The position numbers and the translations under genes are program-made. The notes beneath the pieces were generated by a model, which ran no database searches, was not told the DNA's origin, and saw only the letters and a list, made by a program, of their open reading frames with translations. Below, piece by piece: positions 9,931 to 22,390 of a stretch of 64,000 nucleotides of DNA. The first letter of the stretch is position 1; each line of letters starts with the position of its first letter. This stretch comes from Paralichthys olivaceus (lineage: Eukaryota; Chordata; Actinopteri; Pleuronectiformes; Paralichthyidae), in assembly GCF_024713975.1 (NCBI RefSeq), contig NC_091098.1:15424316-15488315 (forward strand), in the 5' to 3' direction.

Positions 9931-12231
9931 CTGAAATGTAGAGACACAAATAACCTTGACTTGTGAATACTAAGCAGAGGAGTAACAGTTTAATAAAATA
10001 ATTCACAGAATTCACACATTCTGTGAAAGGCAGATGATGGTGACTGTGCAACTACCTTTATCTGTTATCAATGCATAATGATCAGAGAGAATAGATCTGA
10101 TAATGAAATGACAGAAATTACTTGATGTGTAGAATTTACATTTACTCCCATTAAACTATTACCATCTACACTGTATGCAGGTGCCCACATACCAAAACAG
10201 AAAATGAAATGGTACATTAGCCAACAACATAACATGTGTTAAACATCCAGAGTCATTAAAATGCTTCTTTTTTTCTTTTATAAACGCATCAGCTTTCCTT
10301 CTCACCCAAAAGCACATTTAACATTAAACACCTATAACCAACAAAGCAACCAATTAAATAAATGTTATGTCCTCGGTTCTGCTGATTTCCTTGTGTTGAT
10401 TTGACTGACGTTAGCTCTAATGCAATCGAGCTTCCTTGAAAACTCATGGAAATGGCACCAGTGTTACAGTAGACAGGTCGATCGGCAACCGCTTAAACGA
10501 TTCAAGTTATTATTTACCTGGCAACGCATAATCATAAATCTGGACAACTGCAACGCAAAAAAGCCCGAAGTGTTGAAACTGAAACGGTGTTTTCCTAAAT
10601 AAAACAACCGTAATACGGGATACACAAAGAAAACACAACTTCCGTATGTGGAACTTCCTGTTGCAGCGGACAGCTTTCGTGCAGAACCTTGGTCGCTCGC
10701 TTCATAGTTCCGCTATGACATTCAGGCCATATAAATACTGTAAAACAAACAACGCAGGACTGGATCGGCTCACTGTTATTTAAATCACATTGTTATTAAC
10801 GCGAAGTCACAACAGATTATTACAATTGAAATTCCGGCAACAAACGATTCTTTACAAGGCGCCAATCGGCTTAAATCCCCAGTGTGTATTTGACTCTTTC
10901 TATATAAACACCCATCGGTATTTGTTCATCTGATCGTGAATCTCAATTTTTGGAAAAAACACGATGCTGTGCGTCCCGATCTAAGAAAGGCCCACACGAC
11001 AATAAAGGAAGCAGTGTCTTTGCGATATAGATCGAGCAGAGTCTCACTGTGTTTCATTGGTTACACAATGAAAAATTGTGCCATCAAATCTTCCTTCTTT
11101 TCGAAATATTTCCTTTTCATTCTCACCAGTGTTGCTAGAAACAGGGCGATGTGCGATGACGCGTGTGTTTTAATGCATCCGAATAGAATCAATCACGAAT
11201 AAACATCAGTATGTAGTGAATTAAAACACTGAACGTGTGGATATGCGTCTTGGTCCAAATGGTTAAAGGCTGCTTTGCATGTCTACAGTTGGTGTTTAAA
11301 CCTCACTGGCAAAACTACTGAACACAACCTGCAACGCTACGTTAAACCGTGTTGAGCAGATGGCACCAGAAGCTGCTGAAGCGAACAGAGACGGACAAAA
11401 TGAATTTCGCCATCAAACGTTAACGTTACATCTCCGTCATAAACGTGTCCGGTGGCAGCAACACCGGAGACGCACTTTCTCCTCGATAACAAACTACGTC
11501 GAATGAATCGCTACATAACCTCACTGGTGTTAAATAGCACATGATGTGGATAATTAGGCTTTGTCTCTGAAGATGAAGTTGGTGATGTGCAGAGCGAAGT
11601 GATGCCATGATGGCTAAGTTAATGTCTTAACACCCCGGCTAGCTAAGTTCACGTTAAAAGTGTTTACGTTTACAAATTAACTTTCGCGGTTAACGTGTTG
11701 TTATTTTAAACCACAGCAGTAGCGCATTGTGTGCAAAGGCTCGGTGAAAGCGACAGTGGTTTTTATAAGTGAATAATTGCAGCGCTAAGCACTATTTCTC
11801 AATGTAAACACCGACTTCAAAGGGTTGGTTCTGTCCAGAAAATAGCCATGTCCATGTTACTGGCAATGCACTGATACGGAAAAGCTACCATCTACCATCG
11901 GTGACGTAGCATCAAAGTGTCCCGAGAAGGTAAAACTGCGAGAAATACATTCACCCTCATGCACACGAGCAAACACTTCTACCAATATTAACCGGATACT
12001 TTGGTTTTCAAGCCGTGGACACGGCCAACGCAAAACATATATCAACCTGAAGTTAGCATCCAGGTAACGTCGCTAGTCCTCCAGAAAGTAGACGACCCCA
12101 TCTGGTCGCAGCTAGCAGCTAAACGATTCGGGTAGCAGGGCTAACGTTACCCGGTCTAAGGTCAGGGTTGGTGTGTCTTTAGGTATGTCTGTTGCGAGAA
12201 GTTCGAAGAGGACATGAATAAAACAGCTCAC
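9931..12231 (-). other. kmt2d intron 1 (inferred), no other gene seen
   Basis: This 2.3 kb interval lies between the inferred first exon and the ATG exon. It contains no convincing coding sequence. The 10.6-11.7 kb part is CpG-containing and unusually unique, so alternative first exons or regulatory sites are possible. Confidence 0.4.
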
Positions 12232-12620
12232 CTCACAAAAACAATATCGTCTCCTCATACATCAGCAAAATCCAAACAGCCACACAGCTTCCCCGAATGC
12301 TGATGGTCGCTTCATTTTATGTACCGGACTAACGCTGCGGCTAGCCGGCTGGAGGGAGAGTGGGGGAAGTGCACGTCGGCGGAAGGCAGGCTGTGCGGTG
12401 ATGCTAGCTAGCTCCTCGGCTAAAGGGATAATGCTACGGTTAGCTTGCTAACCAGCAGCTCGAGCTTTGTGTCGATTGGCCGTGCGCTGCCGGGGGAGCT
12501 GCTAAGCACAGAGACGAGCCTTCAGCCAGTCCCGAAAATGGTTCCCCAGCCTCAGGCAGTGAACCCAAACACTGCCCGCACTGCTCCTTACTTGTGGATG
12601 TAGCTTGAAATACTTTAAAA
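12232..12620 (-). promoter_or_regulatory. kmt2d: Probable kmt2d noncoding first exon and CpG-rich promoter
   Basis: On the minus strand a strong donor (TTGTGAG|GTGAGCT) ends an exon at 12232. The sequence just upstream, about 12.25-12.65 kb, is the most CpG-dense part of the left half of the window and has repeated GCTAGC motifs. This fits a CpG-island promoter with a noncoding exon spliced to the acceptor at 9931. The 5' limit is a guess, and no transcript evidence is available. Confidence 0.45.
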
Positions 12621-13924
12621 GCTAACATTAGCAGCTAGCATCTGTTCTGGAATCTCGCTTGCGAGGTCGTTGAAGCTGCTGATAGTTGAAACTCAATTAC
12701 AGGCCCACACGGTGTTGACACATCAGTAAATATGTCTTTGCTGGGACTTTCAGTCCACTGGGGACACTGGTTCATTACATGTGCAGCTCAACTTTGCAGG
12801 GGGGACCCGTGTGTGTGTGTGGGTCACTGGTGTCTCTTCACTTCGCTGCATCTGTTCACACGGTTCTTCCACCGAGCTGCTAGCCGCTGTTAGCATTGCT
12901 AGCTAATAAGAACTACGTCAAATTAAATTCATGCAAACGAACGAGCGATCGAAGTGTTTCATGGCTTGTTTCTGGTGAAGTGTGTTGACAGCTCGGGTTC
13001 GGTGATGAATATAACGATGAGTGAGGTGGTTCACGATCACACGGTGGGAGAGTTTAATGTGCTGGGCGCGGGCCGCTGAATTACCGTGGATATTAGATAT
13101 TGGGTCAATAGATTTTCGGATCCAGGGAAGCCATTTTTCATTAGATTGTTATGATTGTAAGAGCAAAGCAGCTCATGCCTCCGGATGAATGCGTTTTGAT
13201 GAATGTGTTTGGTGGAATCAGAGGCGAGGGGATTGAGATCGATCAGGTTGTAATTTACTGATGCAAATTCACTTTGTTAAATAATCGTGGTTTTTCATTT
13301 CCTATCCCACCTCTGATTATTTATCTGGATCTGAACGAACGTCGATCAAAACAAGGCGCGTAATGTCAAGTAAACCTCTCGACATGTTCTGACCCTGCAT
13401 ACATCTGAGGCTACAATGTCACTTCCTTGTTTCCCAGATATTTCCCCCACATAACGACACGGAGATGAACAATCAGAAACATAGGTCATAATAATGCTGT
13501 GTTGAAAACATGCTCAGCCTTGCAGCAGAGCACCATCGCTCCACTTCACAACCCTGACAGTTCATTAGTGGATATCGACTGGATGACCTTACCAATATTT
13601 TTTAAATTATTAATTATTCCTTCATGTGATGGGACTTCAAATCTGAAACCTCAGCTAAAGTCGAGGAGCAAACCCGATGATAACTGTGGGTGAACATAAC
13701 ACAGATGCTGTGGGGGTGGGATTATGTTGTTGGCCTCCATGTGTTTGTTTTATCACTGTGAGAAAATCACAAAGGCATGAATGACCCATGAAGGATTGGT
13801 GCAACAAAGCTGCTCTGAGTAGTGCTCAAGTGCTTAATTGTTAGTTTTAAAAGTGGCTACTACAGAACAACATACTGTAATATTTATTTTCTATAAAGTA
13901 ATCCCAACAAAGCAGCTATGTAGA

Positions 13925-14030
13925 CAGGGTATCATGGTACATTTATTGTCCCTGAGGGGCAATTTGTCTTACAGCCAGCAGAACAAACACACAATCAGTG
14001 GACATATATACAACATAGAAACAACAGAAA
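13925..14030. repeat. LINE/SINE-type 3' tail fragment
   Basis: The stretch TTTATTGTCCCTGAGGGGCAA, followed by a TTGTCTTACAGCCAGCA-type segment, resembles the 3' tail shared by many fish L2-like LINEs and their SINEs. It is short and degenerate, and assigned from memory of the family consensus. Confidence 0.45.
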
Positions 14031-16658
14031 TATCAAGTGTATAAGTGTATGTTTTATAAGTGTGGTATAGTCCAAAATAATCTTCTGGGGGATTTTTTTT
14101 GTCTGTCCTGTAGATTTTGGAGCTGCACTATCAACACTTGCAAACTATCTTGTAGGTTTATAGTCGTTCTTAAATCAAGACACCGGCCCCCCCATGCCAT
14201 CGTCGTCATGAGCCATACTGTGAACCAAAGGCCAGAGGCAGTGCATGCAGTTAAGCTCGGCAGTCAATGGTATTATCCTGTGAACTCACAGAAAATTAGA
14301 TTAGTTAACAGTTTGTCCCATTATGAGACATTATGAGGGTCACAGCTTTAATCCACATCAGCTTCTGTATCCCATGGCTTTTTATTAACCGTAAATCTAT
14401 AGAGCAAATCACTGAACTCTTACAAGCAGCTTACTGAAGCTATAACTCAAAGCTTATAAGTAACTGTAATGAAGAGCATCTGCTAATTGTCTCACATGGG
14501 AAGGTGTTGCTAGTGATTTTACCAGAATGTGTGACAGCTCATCTGTAACATACTGTAGTGAGTGATCTTCAGCCAGTGGCATCTGTTGCTTGGGGGGATC
14601 TACAGTTGACCCTGCACTCTGAAATGTCTGTGGTAATACAGAGGCATCTGTGAAAAAACTCAGGGAAGAGAAAAATGTTCCAAAGATTCTGATCAACAGA
14701 GTGAATGTTTAAAGGCCTGTGCAATTAAACAGAGAATTGTCCAAGTTTTGAATGTTTTGAGTATGATGGTATGCACCCAGAAAATCTAGTTCAAGGCTTT
14801 AACATGTGGTGGTGAGTGCATCCTTGATTATTTTCTTAATTATCATGAGCTGTTTACACAAGCTCACTCAAGTACTGCCCAGATGTTTCCACTAGAGCCA
14901 GATGTGAAACCCATCCTTTTTAGACAACTTTGCTTTTTAAAATTATACTATTTGATTCAGCAGGACCATTTAAATAGTAATAATCTAATATTTCAAGAAA
15001 ACACAAGGTTTATATTTGTTAATTAAATAAAAAGTTGGTTGTGTAAATAATGAAAAAACATCTTCAAACTGTTTCAGTCACATGGTTTGACGAGCTCTAA
15101 TGTCTCCCATGCAGAAAACATTAACCAAATTCCTCAGGTGTGGTACGTGAGGTAAGTTAAATTACATTCAGGGAAATGTTCAGTGCTCGTGTTAGTTTTC
15201 CTGTGCTTGAACGTGGGGTGTTTGCAGGTTTTAATTTTGAAAACAGGTTATTACTGCTCCCCCTGGCAGGATTAGTTAACTCCCCATTCAGCTTTAGCTA
15301 GATTGGATTAGATTTTGGGGGGCTGACACTGTTTGGAGGACAGTGACTGATTGGCCAGTGGATGTAAATAGAGGGTGGTATTAGGACACCGGGCCTCTCC
15401 CATTGGTCAGTGAATAGAGCGGGTGCTTTCCCATCTGCCTCTTCCATCTCAAGGATAATCCCTCAGAATACCTCCACAGATGTTAACAACAGAATATAAA
15501 CTGAAGAGAGTGTGCAATGTGCAATTTTAACTTAGAATCAAAAACCTTACAGTCCTGTCGATAAAACCCAGATGGCTACTTTTGATATAGTTTGCTCTGT
15601 TTGGATGCTGTCTTTGTATGGTTTTAATAATACTGTGTGTAGGGCTCCCTTTAAATATTTGCAGCATTGTCAATGTTGTAAAATAGATTTCTTGAATAAA
15701 TGGCAAATTAATAATGACATGTTGTAGATAGACGGTTGACAAAAACCAAGAACTATAATGAATAAAAGTTTGTTAAATTTGACTTTGTTATTTGAAGCAG
15801 TAATTTTGGAGAATTGAAGGAAATTATATCAAGAGAAATTCACAGGAATAATAAAATCCTCCACAAGGGGGTGTATAACCTTGGACTTCTTGTGTAGCGC
15901 AGACCTGCACATTATTATGAATATTGTATGAGTTGTTTCACATGAAACAGAATTTAAGTGACATTTATGAGAAATTGATGAATCACATTTAATCTAAGCA
16001 TGAAATGATGATAATATAACATGTTAAAATATTTAATGTACTGTAATTAGACCCTCACTCAATAAAATTTAAAAAAAAAAGATAATTACATGTCAAAATT
16101 GAAAGTACAAACTGGTACAGGTATGGAGCATATAATGGGCTGTAATAAATTTGTAGATAATATACCACAGTACTTGTGACCCTGATTGATCTGTATATAA
16201 TGAAAGTGTCTCCTGCAAGTGTCAAAGACACATGATAACTGCATTCAGTTGTCTGTTAAGTCTGTGCCTGTGATAAAGTCAAGTTGGTGGCACAGTGTGG
16301 GGAATATTAAGTATGTCTGGGCTTTTTATTAACTGCTCGGCCCCTTAGACTGGATTTCCAGAGGGAGTGAACACTGTTTACACACCTAATGCTCAACTAC
16401 GAACCCGTGATTCCCCCTCAACAATAAAAAGTAAAATCATCTTTACAAACCAAATTCTTTCCAGATCCGAAGAAAAAGCAGAGTGTTGTTCGATAAAAAT
16501 TACATTTTAATTTGTTTTATGACAAGAAAACACGTGAGGGCATACAGTGCATGTAGTAGAATTATTATAAAAAAATGAAACACTTATATATTATGATTCA
16601 GAAAGTACAAAAATAGATTCTATCGTTGATGGAAAACTTGTTCCAGTCCCATTATAAT

Positions 16659-16690
16659 AGTTATATATGTATATTTTTACATATATAACT
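16659..16690. repeat. Perfect 13-bp inverted repeat (AT-rich hairpin)
   Basis: Left arm AGTTATATATGTA (16659-16671), loop TATTTT, right arm TACATATATAACT (16678-16690). It lies about 0.26 kb past the dhh stop on the dhh strand and could fall in an extended 3'UTR. A second AT palindrome is near 16770-16790. Confidence 0.6.
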
Positions 16691-16857
16691 GAAATCATTA
16701 AAGGAAATAACTTGATATACAAATAGGCTATGATCCAATCATTTTGATATTACAATTTTTACATCACCATATCTATATATATAGATATATACATCTCAAT
16801 GTAAAAGATTATAATATAAATAGTAAAAGAACAAGCAAGCCATTCCAATGCTTTTAA

Positions 16858-16863
16858 TTTATT
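16858..16863 (-). terminator. dhh: dhh polyadenylation signal AATAAA
   Basis: Minus-strand AATAAA 85 nt after the dhh stop codon (16948-16950). It is the first canonical hexamer downstream and would give a short 3'UTR. Later signals are possible. Confidence 0.5.
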
Positions 16864-16947
16864 GAAGAACAGAACAGGAAGTGTTAGCGTAAATGTATCA
16901 AGGCTGCTGTATGACTTGTGACGACTTGAGTCTGAACTTGGAAGTTT

Positions 16948-19900
16948 TTAAGGATGAAATGATTGGGAGTCTAAAAAGATCCATCCAAAACTGTACAGTA
17001 ATCTAGCATACCAGTGCACGTGTGATTTCTGTCTTTCAGAAAGATGCTTCTCTTCCATCCCCAGAGGTTCGCTCAGATTGTCTTGTTTGTCTAAAATATC
17101 CTTATTCACATATACATATGCTTTGTCCTTAATGGGAAAAGTGCTACTATGAAATGGAGCTTTATTGCAAGCTGCTTCACTCTCAGGGGTCTGCTGTTCT
17201 TTGGTTGTCTCCCCCCATAGTAGCTGATTGAATGAGGAGAGGAGGCGCAGAGGACCAAACGCCCAGTGTGCGAGACTGTGGTGTTCCACCAGCGCATAGT
17301 TGGATGCAAGAACTCCATCAACGAACAATGTTCCAGCCTCTGTCAGGGGCGCATACACTCCTATACTCTCCTCTACTGAAACTGAGATGATTCGAGAAGG
17401 ACGCACACGACCCTCTGCTGTATGGACGAGAACACAGTCTCCTGTTTTGGCTCTGTTAGCAAACAGAGCCTGGTACTCACTGCTGTCGAGTCTGCAGTGG
17501 TGAGCTAAAAAGATCAAGTGATGTGCAGTAAGGGCCAATCTGTGGCCATCCTCTGTCTCCAGACACAGAAAAGTAGAACAGCTTTCTTGGTCGCGGTGCA
17601 AAAACAAGATGACTTGGCTGAACACGACCTGGCCTGTCCCAGACAGGGCCATGACTCTGTCCCCAGGAGCCAATGATGACAGGCTCTTCTGTCCTCCTCC
17701 AGCGACAGTCACCCGGGCCCAGCCTGGGAAACAGCCTCCCTTTTCCACTGCAACGGAGTGATCTGCAGGAGGGTCAGCAGAAAAAAAACACAATTAACAA
17801 AAATGATGTTCCTTTTTCTTTTTTTAACTGTCCTGATGCACCATATAGTGATGCAATGACATTTGACACAGTTAACAGCATGATCTTGGTCAAACTTACC
17901 AGCTTTTACTGAGCAGTGGATGTGATATTTGGACTCGTAGTGGACCCAGTCAAAGCCAGCCTCCACAGCCAGCTGGGCGAGGAGACCATACTTCTCTGTC
18001 TCTCTGTCATCAGTGGTTATGTCCACAGCACGGCCCTCATAGTGCAGAGAGCCAGGAGGATGGTGTCCGTCTTCATCCCAGGCCTCTGTCACACGTAAGT
18101 GTACCCCTGGCCACTGGTTCATCACTGCAATAGCCAACCTGTTCAAACAGTCCTTGCATCGCTAGAGCAGAATGAAAAAGAGGAAAGGATTTCATTAGGG
18201 AATAGAGTCACCTCATAAATTGGATGATCAACAAGACATTGCAGTACATGTACAAAGAATATATTTGAGGTAATTAAAAAAAGATGTCTCTATTGCATAC
18301 AGCTATTTGTTTACCAGAGAGCTCTGACAATACAACAAAATATTCCTCCCAGTGCACATGGCCACAGTTTTGAATATAATTGAAGAAAAAACAGAAGGTG
18401 TATGCTTAACATTTATGTTTAATTTATGTTAAAAGTGCCAATAAACTAGTATATGATTTATATACTGACTCAAATATCCAGTGTGGGTCAAGTGTAACAA
18501 TTATTCTAAAGAAAACTACATATGCATACAATTGGGATCCAATAACTGTTTCCAACTTGGTAAAAATCGAATAAGTTATTAGATATTTTGTTAATATTTT
18601 TTATTGAAAAAGACTAATGTGTAAATCACTCAAGTAGCAGCTAGCCTTAGATTCAAAAAGGTATTTGAAAAGAGAAATGTATTTAAATTTAGACTCAAAC
18701 GTGTACTTGAGTCTAATTTATAATTTCTATATGAGTCCATTGTTTTGTCTTTTAAATGTATGTATGTGTGGTTGTAGTTGTTGAATTAGGAGGGTTGAGG
18801 ACGGAGTCAGGTTTATTCCAGGAGTAAAAATACTGTATCGTGTGACTGTAATTTTCTTTTGTTGTATTGTTGGATGTGTTAGCTTTATAACTTGAAACTG
18901 AGAAGAAAATTACAAGAAAAATTTTTCCTGAGGTTAATTAAGATAATTTTATTCACTTCGTCTGCAGCGTGTACAATGTATTGTGAAGGCCTGTCTCAGC
19001 CAAACTCAAGTAGAAGTGACAGACACTGGTAATCATTTATTAACAGGGGGAATGGCACTTATAAGTCAAGAGGTATGTACAGTATGCGACTCTACTCTAC
19101 CTCCGCTCACAGACAAACTTCATTACATCTCAGAAAAACAAATGATGCCAGTACTTCCTCAGCATCTCTGGCTTTATCACACAGTTCCTCCTCTGCTCTG
19201 CTTAAGTCTATTTCAACCTTGCTCAAACAAGAACAAAGCTACTGTAGCCAGTTTGCGACATTCCTCTGCCTTTTTCGACAGGGTGACAGAATAATCAAGG
19301 CCATTCTCTGACTCTCCAGATTGTTCCAGGCATGAGTTTCTCGTCTTCACCCCTGAGACCTTTGATGAGAAATGCGCACAGTGACTCTTAACACCCCCCG
19401 TGGGCCGTAATATTACAGACTGTGTCAGCATTGTCACAAAATAGCAGGCAGAGAAATGACAAAGTCAGCATCCGAAGTGATACAGTCATCAGCATCTCCT
19501 GAACGTGTATTCGCTTGACTTGTGATGTGGCCTGTAATTGATTGAGTAAAGCTTATCTTGCAGCTGAGTTAGAAAAAGAGGCTTTTGAGAGAAAGTGACA
19601 GGAGTGTGAGAGAGATGGAGAGAGGGGAAGTAGGGTGAGAAGAAAGCAGTTTAGAGAGAGAGTTGAGGTTGGGACTAAAGACAGAGGCCAGAGGGGAAGA
19701 ATGTATGGGCATGAACTTGGGAATGTGACACCGAGAGTGAGAAAGCGAGAGAGACAGAAAACAAACTGGGAACATTTTTCTCGCAATGCCATTGAAGAGA
19801 GGCGTTTCATTGTCAGAATCACAATAGTCGCCTTTCCAACGGTGCCATTACTTCAGCAAGCGAGAATTTTGTATAGGCGACCCCTCCGAGTCTCCAAGTG

Positions 19901-21119
19901 ACGCACAATGAGTGTCTTTCACATCTGGGCAAAAGAAGGGCACATGCACACATACACACACTCATACTGGGCATCAGAAGGGCACACACATAAAACCGCA
20001 GATTTACATCGCAAAAAAATCACTCGGAAAAAGGAAGGAACACAGATTTTATAATCCTGAACAATCACAGAAAGCCGCAGCATCCGAAACAGAGTGACCC
20101 CAGTGGCATTCAAAATGTTTTGTCCAAAAAGTCCTTCATCTCCCTGACCAGATCTTAAATCCTCTCGGCCACCGATTGTCTTTTCTATGCACGATTTTTA
20201 AATTCAGCTTCCTGTCCCTAATAAACAATCAAGAGCTCAAGTGCAAGTGCCATGCCTGGGTAATTTTTCTCGGCAGGCACACTGTGAACCTGCCATAGGA
20301 ATAGTTTTATTTCCAATAACAAAGACTTTGGTTAAAGATTAAAAGGAAGTGTTCCTGGAGGAGAGCTCGGTCTCTTAAGGGGTAGTGTTGAATTACATCC
20401 TGATCTTCTTATCTCAAGAAAAAGGGAGGGGAAGTTTGGTTAAAACATACACACTCTGTGTTGAACATTTGTTTGTGTGTTCAGAGCCTGGAAAGGGCAG
20501 GCAGGGAAGAGTACAGCGAACAATGAATGAGGTTATTGGTTTAGTTTTTGTGGGGGGCAATGCTCCTTATGCAGAGTAAACTGATGTCTGTCCCTTCATG
20601 TAAATGCGGTTTATCAATCATCTGGAAAATGAAACAATGAGAGCAACATTAACAGTCTGTGCACTGGTTGTCTATTTATTGATCGTACCACACAAGAATC
20701 ACCAGGTATCACTTGGGTTTATGGAAACAGGTGATCCAGCAAACCATCCCTTTCAAATCAATCCTTCAAATCTTAGATAACTGAACTCTACAACAACACC
20801 ACAGTCTCACCTTGGTCATGAAGCGGTCAGCGTTGGTGTTCTCCTCATCCTTGAAGACAATGTCTGGATTGTAGTTGCACACAAGTTCATTGAAGTGCTC
20901 TGAGTTGCGTGTGATCTTGCCCTCTGCTCTCCCGCTGGCCCCGAGGTTGTTCTCTGAGAAGTTGGGGAAGAACTGCTTGTAGTGCATGGCCGTGAGCTTC
21001 CTGGGCCTGGGGCGTATGCCGTACCCAGGACCCGGTCCACATCCCTGCACCAGCCATATACAGGTCCAGGCGGCGAGCAGGCCGGGCTGTGCCAGGCGGG
21101 CCCACCGGGACTGCTTCAT
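16948..21119 (-). CDS. dhh: Desert hedgehog precursor (signal, Hedge and Hog/Hint autoprocessing domains)
   Basis: Complete secreted morphogen precursor of 461 aa in three exons: 21119-20811, 18161-17900 and 17762-16948, junctions in phase. A signal peptide (residues 1-26) precedes Cys27 of CGPGPG, the expected palmitoylation site. The Hedge domain has [24 protein letters not shown] and RCKD, and zinc ligands His143, Asp150 and His185 ([14 protein letters not shown]). Cleavage is expected between Gly200 and Cys201 (GGCFPG). The Hint domain keeps Cys201, Thr269 and His272 (TAHH), which are positions 1, 69 and 72. Position 46 is His246 in FLHRD, where relatives have Asp, and the family's ASCYA is ASNYA. 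The C-terminus (HWYARLLY, then SFHP) is normal for the family. Assignment to dhh rests on kmt2d and lmbr1l as neighbours. The start has a weak Kozak context, but no other Met precedes the signal peptide. Confidence 0.95.
18162..20810 (-). other. dhh intron 1; no gene, possible regulatory sequence
   Basis: This 2.6 kb intron separates exons 1 and 2. It is AT-rich to 18.9 kb, then more balanced and purine-rich at 19.56-19.75 kb, with a unique-looking segment around 20.1-20.6 kb. There is no coding signal. Hedgehog genes often carry enhancers in their introns, so 19.3-20.6 kb is a reasonable place to look (inference). Confidence 0.35.
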
Positions 21120-21800
21120 TGGGGGGGAGGGTTGGGGCTCCCAGGGGTCAGTGGCTCACAGTGCCTACAGTGACAGCCCAGGTCCAGATGTGTGATAGCA
21201 TGTGAATGAGGATCAGAGCTCGGTCCATTCCAGATCATGGAGTATTGGTGATATTATTTTTAAAATCACAAAAACTTACTAAACATTGGAATTCGTTGGA
21301 ACTTCTTTTGACAGTTTTCACCCTCTGATCAGAATAGAAGAGTTCAACAGTCCTGCGCGCTGGAGGTCATCTCTACACGCGTCCTCCACAGCAACCTGTC
21401 TGTGCACAGGTGTTCTTTCAGGGTTTCTGCTCACTTACCGCTTCTCTCTCCAAGCACTTCCCCTCACCAGACACACAAAGTGGCGCACGCCTGAAGCCCG
21501 TCGGCTCCCTCCCTGACTCCCCGCAGTTCCTACACGCACACTCCTGTGGACGCTCTCATCCTCTTTGTTCATGCATAAAAATGAGTTGTGTTGTTTTTTC
21601 CCCCTCCTTCTCTCCTTCATCCACCGTCTTCTGTCGCGTCCCAGCGCTCCTGGCCACCTTGCACCAGCCATTGGGTCTTATTAGTGTCCGGACGAGATTG
21701 CCCTCCCTTCCTCTGCGCGCTCCCACTGCGACAAGCACACGCCTCCAAAATTCAACCTTACAAAGGACGTATGATTAGCCTACTTATGTTAACACAATGA

Positions 21801-21826
21801 CCCCCCCACACCCCACACCCCACCCC
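21801..21826 (-). promoter_or_regulatory. G-quadruplex-capable tract upstream of dhh
   Basis: The plus strand has C runs of 7, 4, 4 and 4 separated by 1-3 bases. On the dhh strand these are four G-runs with short loops, about 680 bp upstream of the dhh ATG. This satisfies the usual G4 pattern, but function is not shown. Confidence 0.5.
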
Positions 21827-22004
21827 AACCTCCATCTCCACCTCATTAAAATCTAGAAGAAGGCTAAATACTATTCTTCCACTGCAAGGTTAAATCAATG
21901 CAACTGCTCATCATACATATTCTAGTTTGATGGTTTTGATTTTAAGTATTATCTTAATAATAACAACAATTATTTGTATTATTATTATTGTTAATATTAT
22001 AACG

Positions 22005-22390
22005 AAAATTCTATTTATGGCACCTTTCAAAACCGTACAAAATGCTTCCCAGAGGAGAGACCAAACAAGACAACAAACATCAGAGACAACCAATGACATA
22101 ATACAAATTCTAAAACCAAACACAGCTAGATAAGTTAATACAACATCAATTTAAATTATAGACAAAGGAGAATTGTAAAAAAAAAAAGAAAAAGATAAGT
22201 AAAAGTTAAAGCCATGCTGTAAAAGTACATTTTGAGAGATGATTTCAAAACAGACAGTCACATTCCTCAGGTTCCTCAACTATTCCAGAGGGTCGGCATC
22301 CTGACAGCAGAGGCCCCGTCACCTTTGGTCTTCAGTCTTGACCGCGGAATATCTAACAAGGCCTTATCAGAAGATCTCAGGGTGAGGTAT
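22005..22390. repeat. Unclassified fish interspersed repeat (A)
   Basis: It starts TTCTATTTATGGCACCTTTCAAAA, with AATGCTTCCCAGAG, and ends with CTTTGGTCTTCAGTCTTGACCG and AAGGCCTTATCAGAAGATCT. This resembles a multi-copy fish family that begins 'tttatatagcacctttcaaaac' and has a conserved 'ttggtcttcag' end. A related start occurs at 45.23 kb. The class is not known to me. Confidence 0.5.

Larger units (their letters stand above)
12621..16857. other. Intergenic region kmt2d-dhh; no gene recognised
   Basis: AT-rich sequence separates the kmt2d promoter from the 3' end of dhh. In human this position holds RHEBL1, but I find no Ras-like motif (no GxxxxGKS, DxxG or NKxD in any frame). The only recognisable item is a repeat tail near 13.9 kb. 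Confidence 0.5.

Noticed and set aside
12621..16857. Search for rhebl1 between kmt2d and dhh
   Set aside because: No GTPase motifs on either strand, so I treat the gene as absent from this interval.
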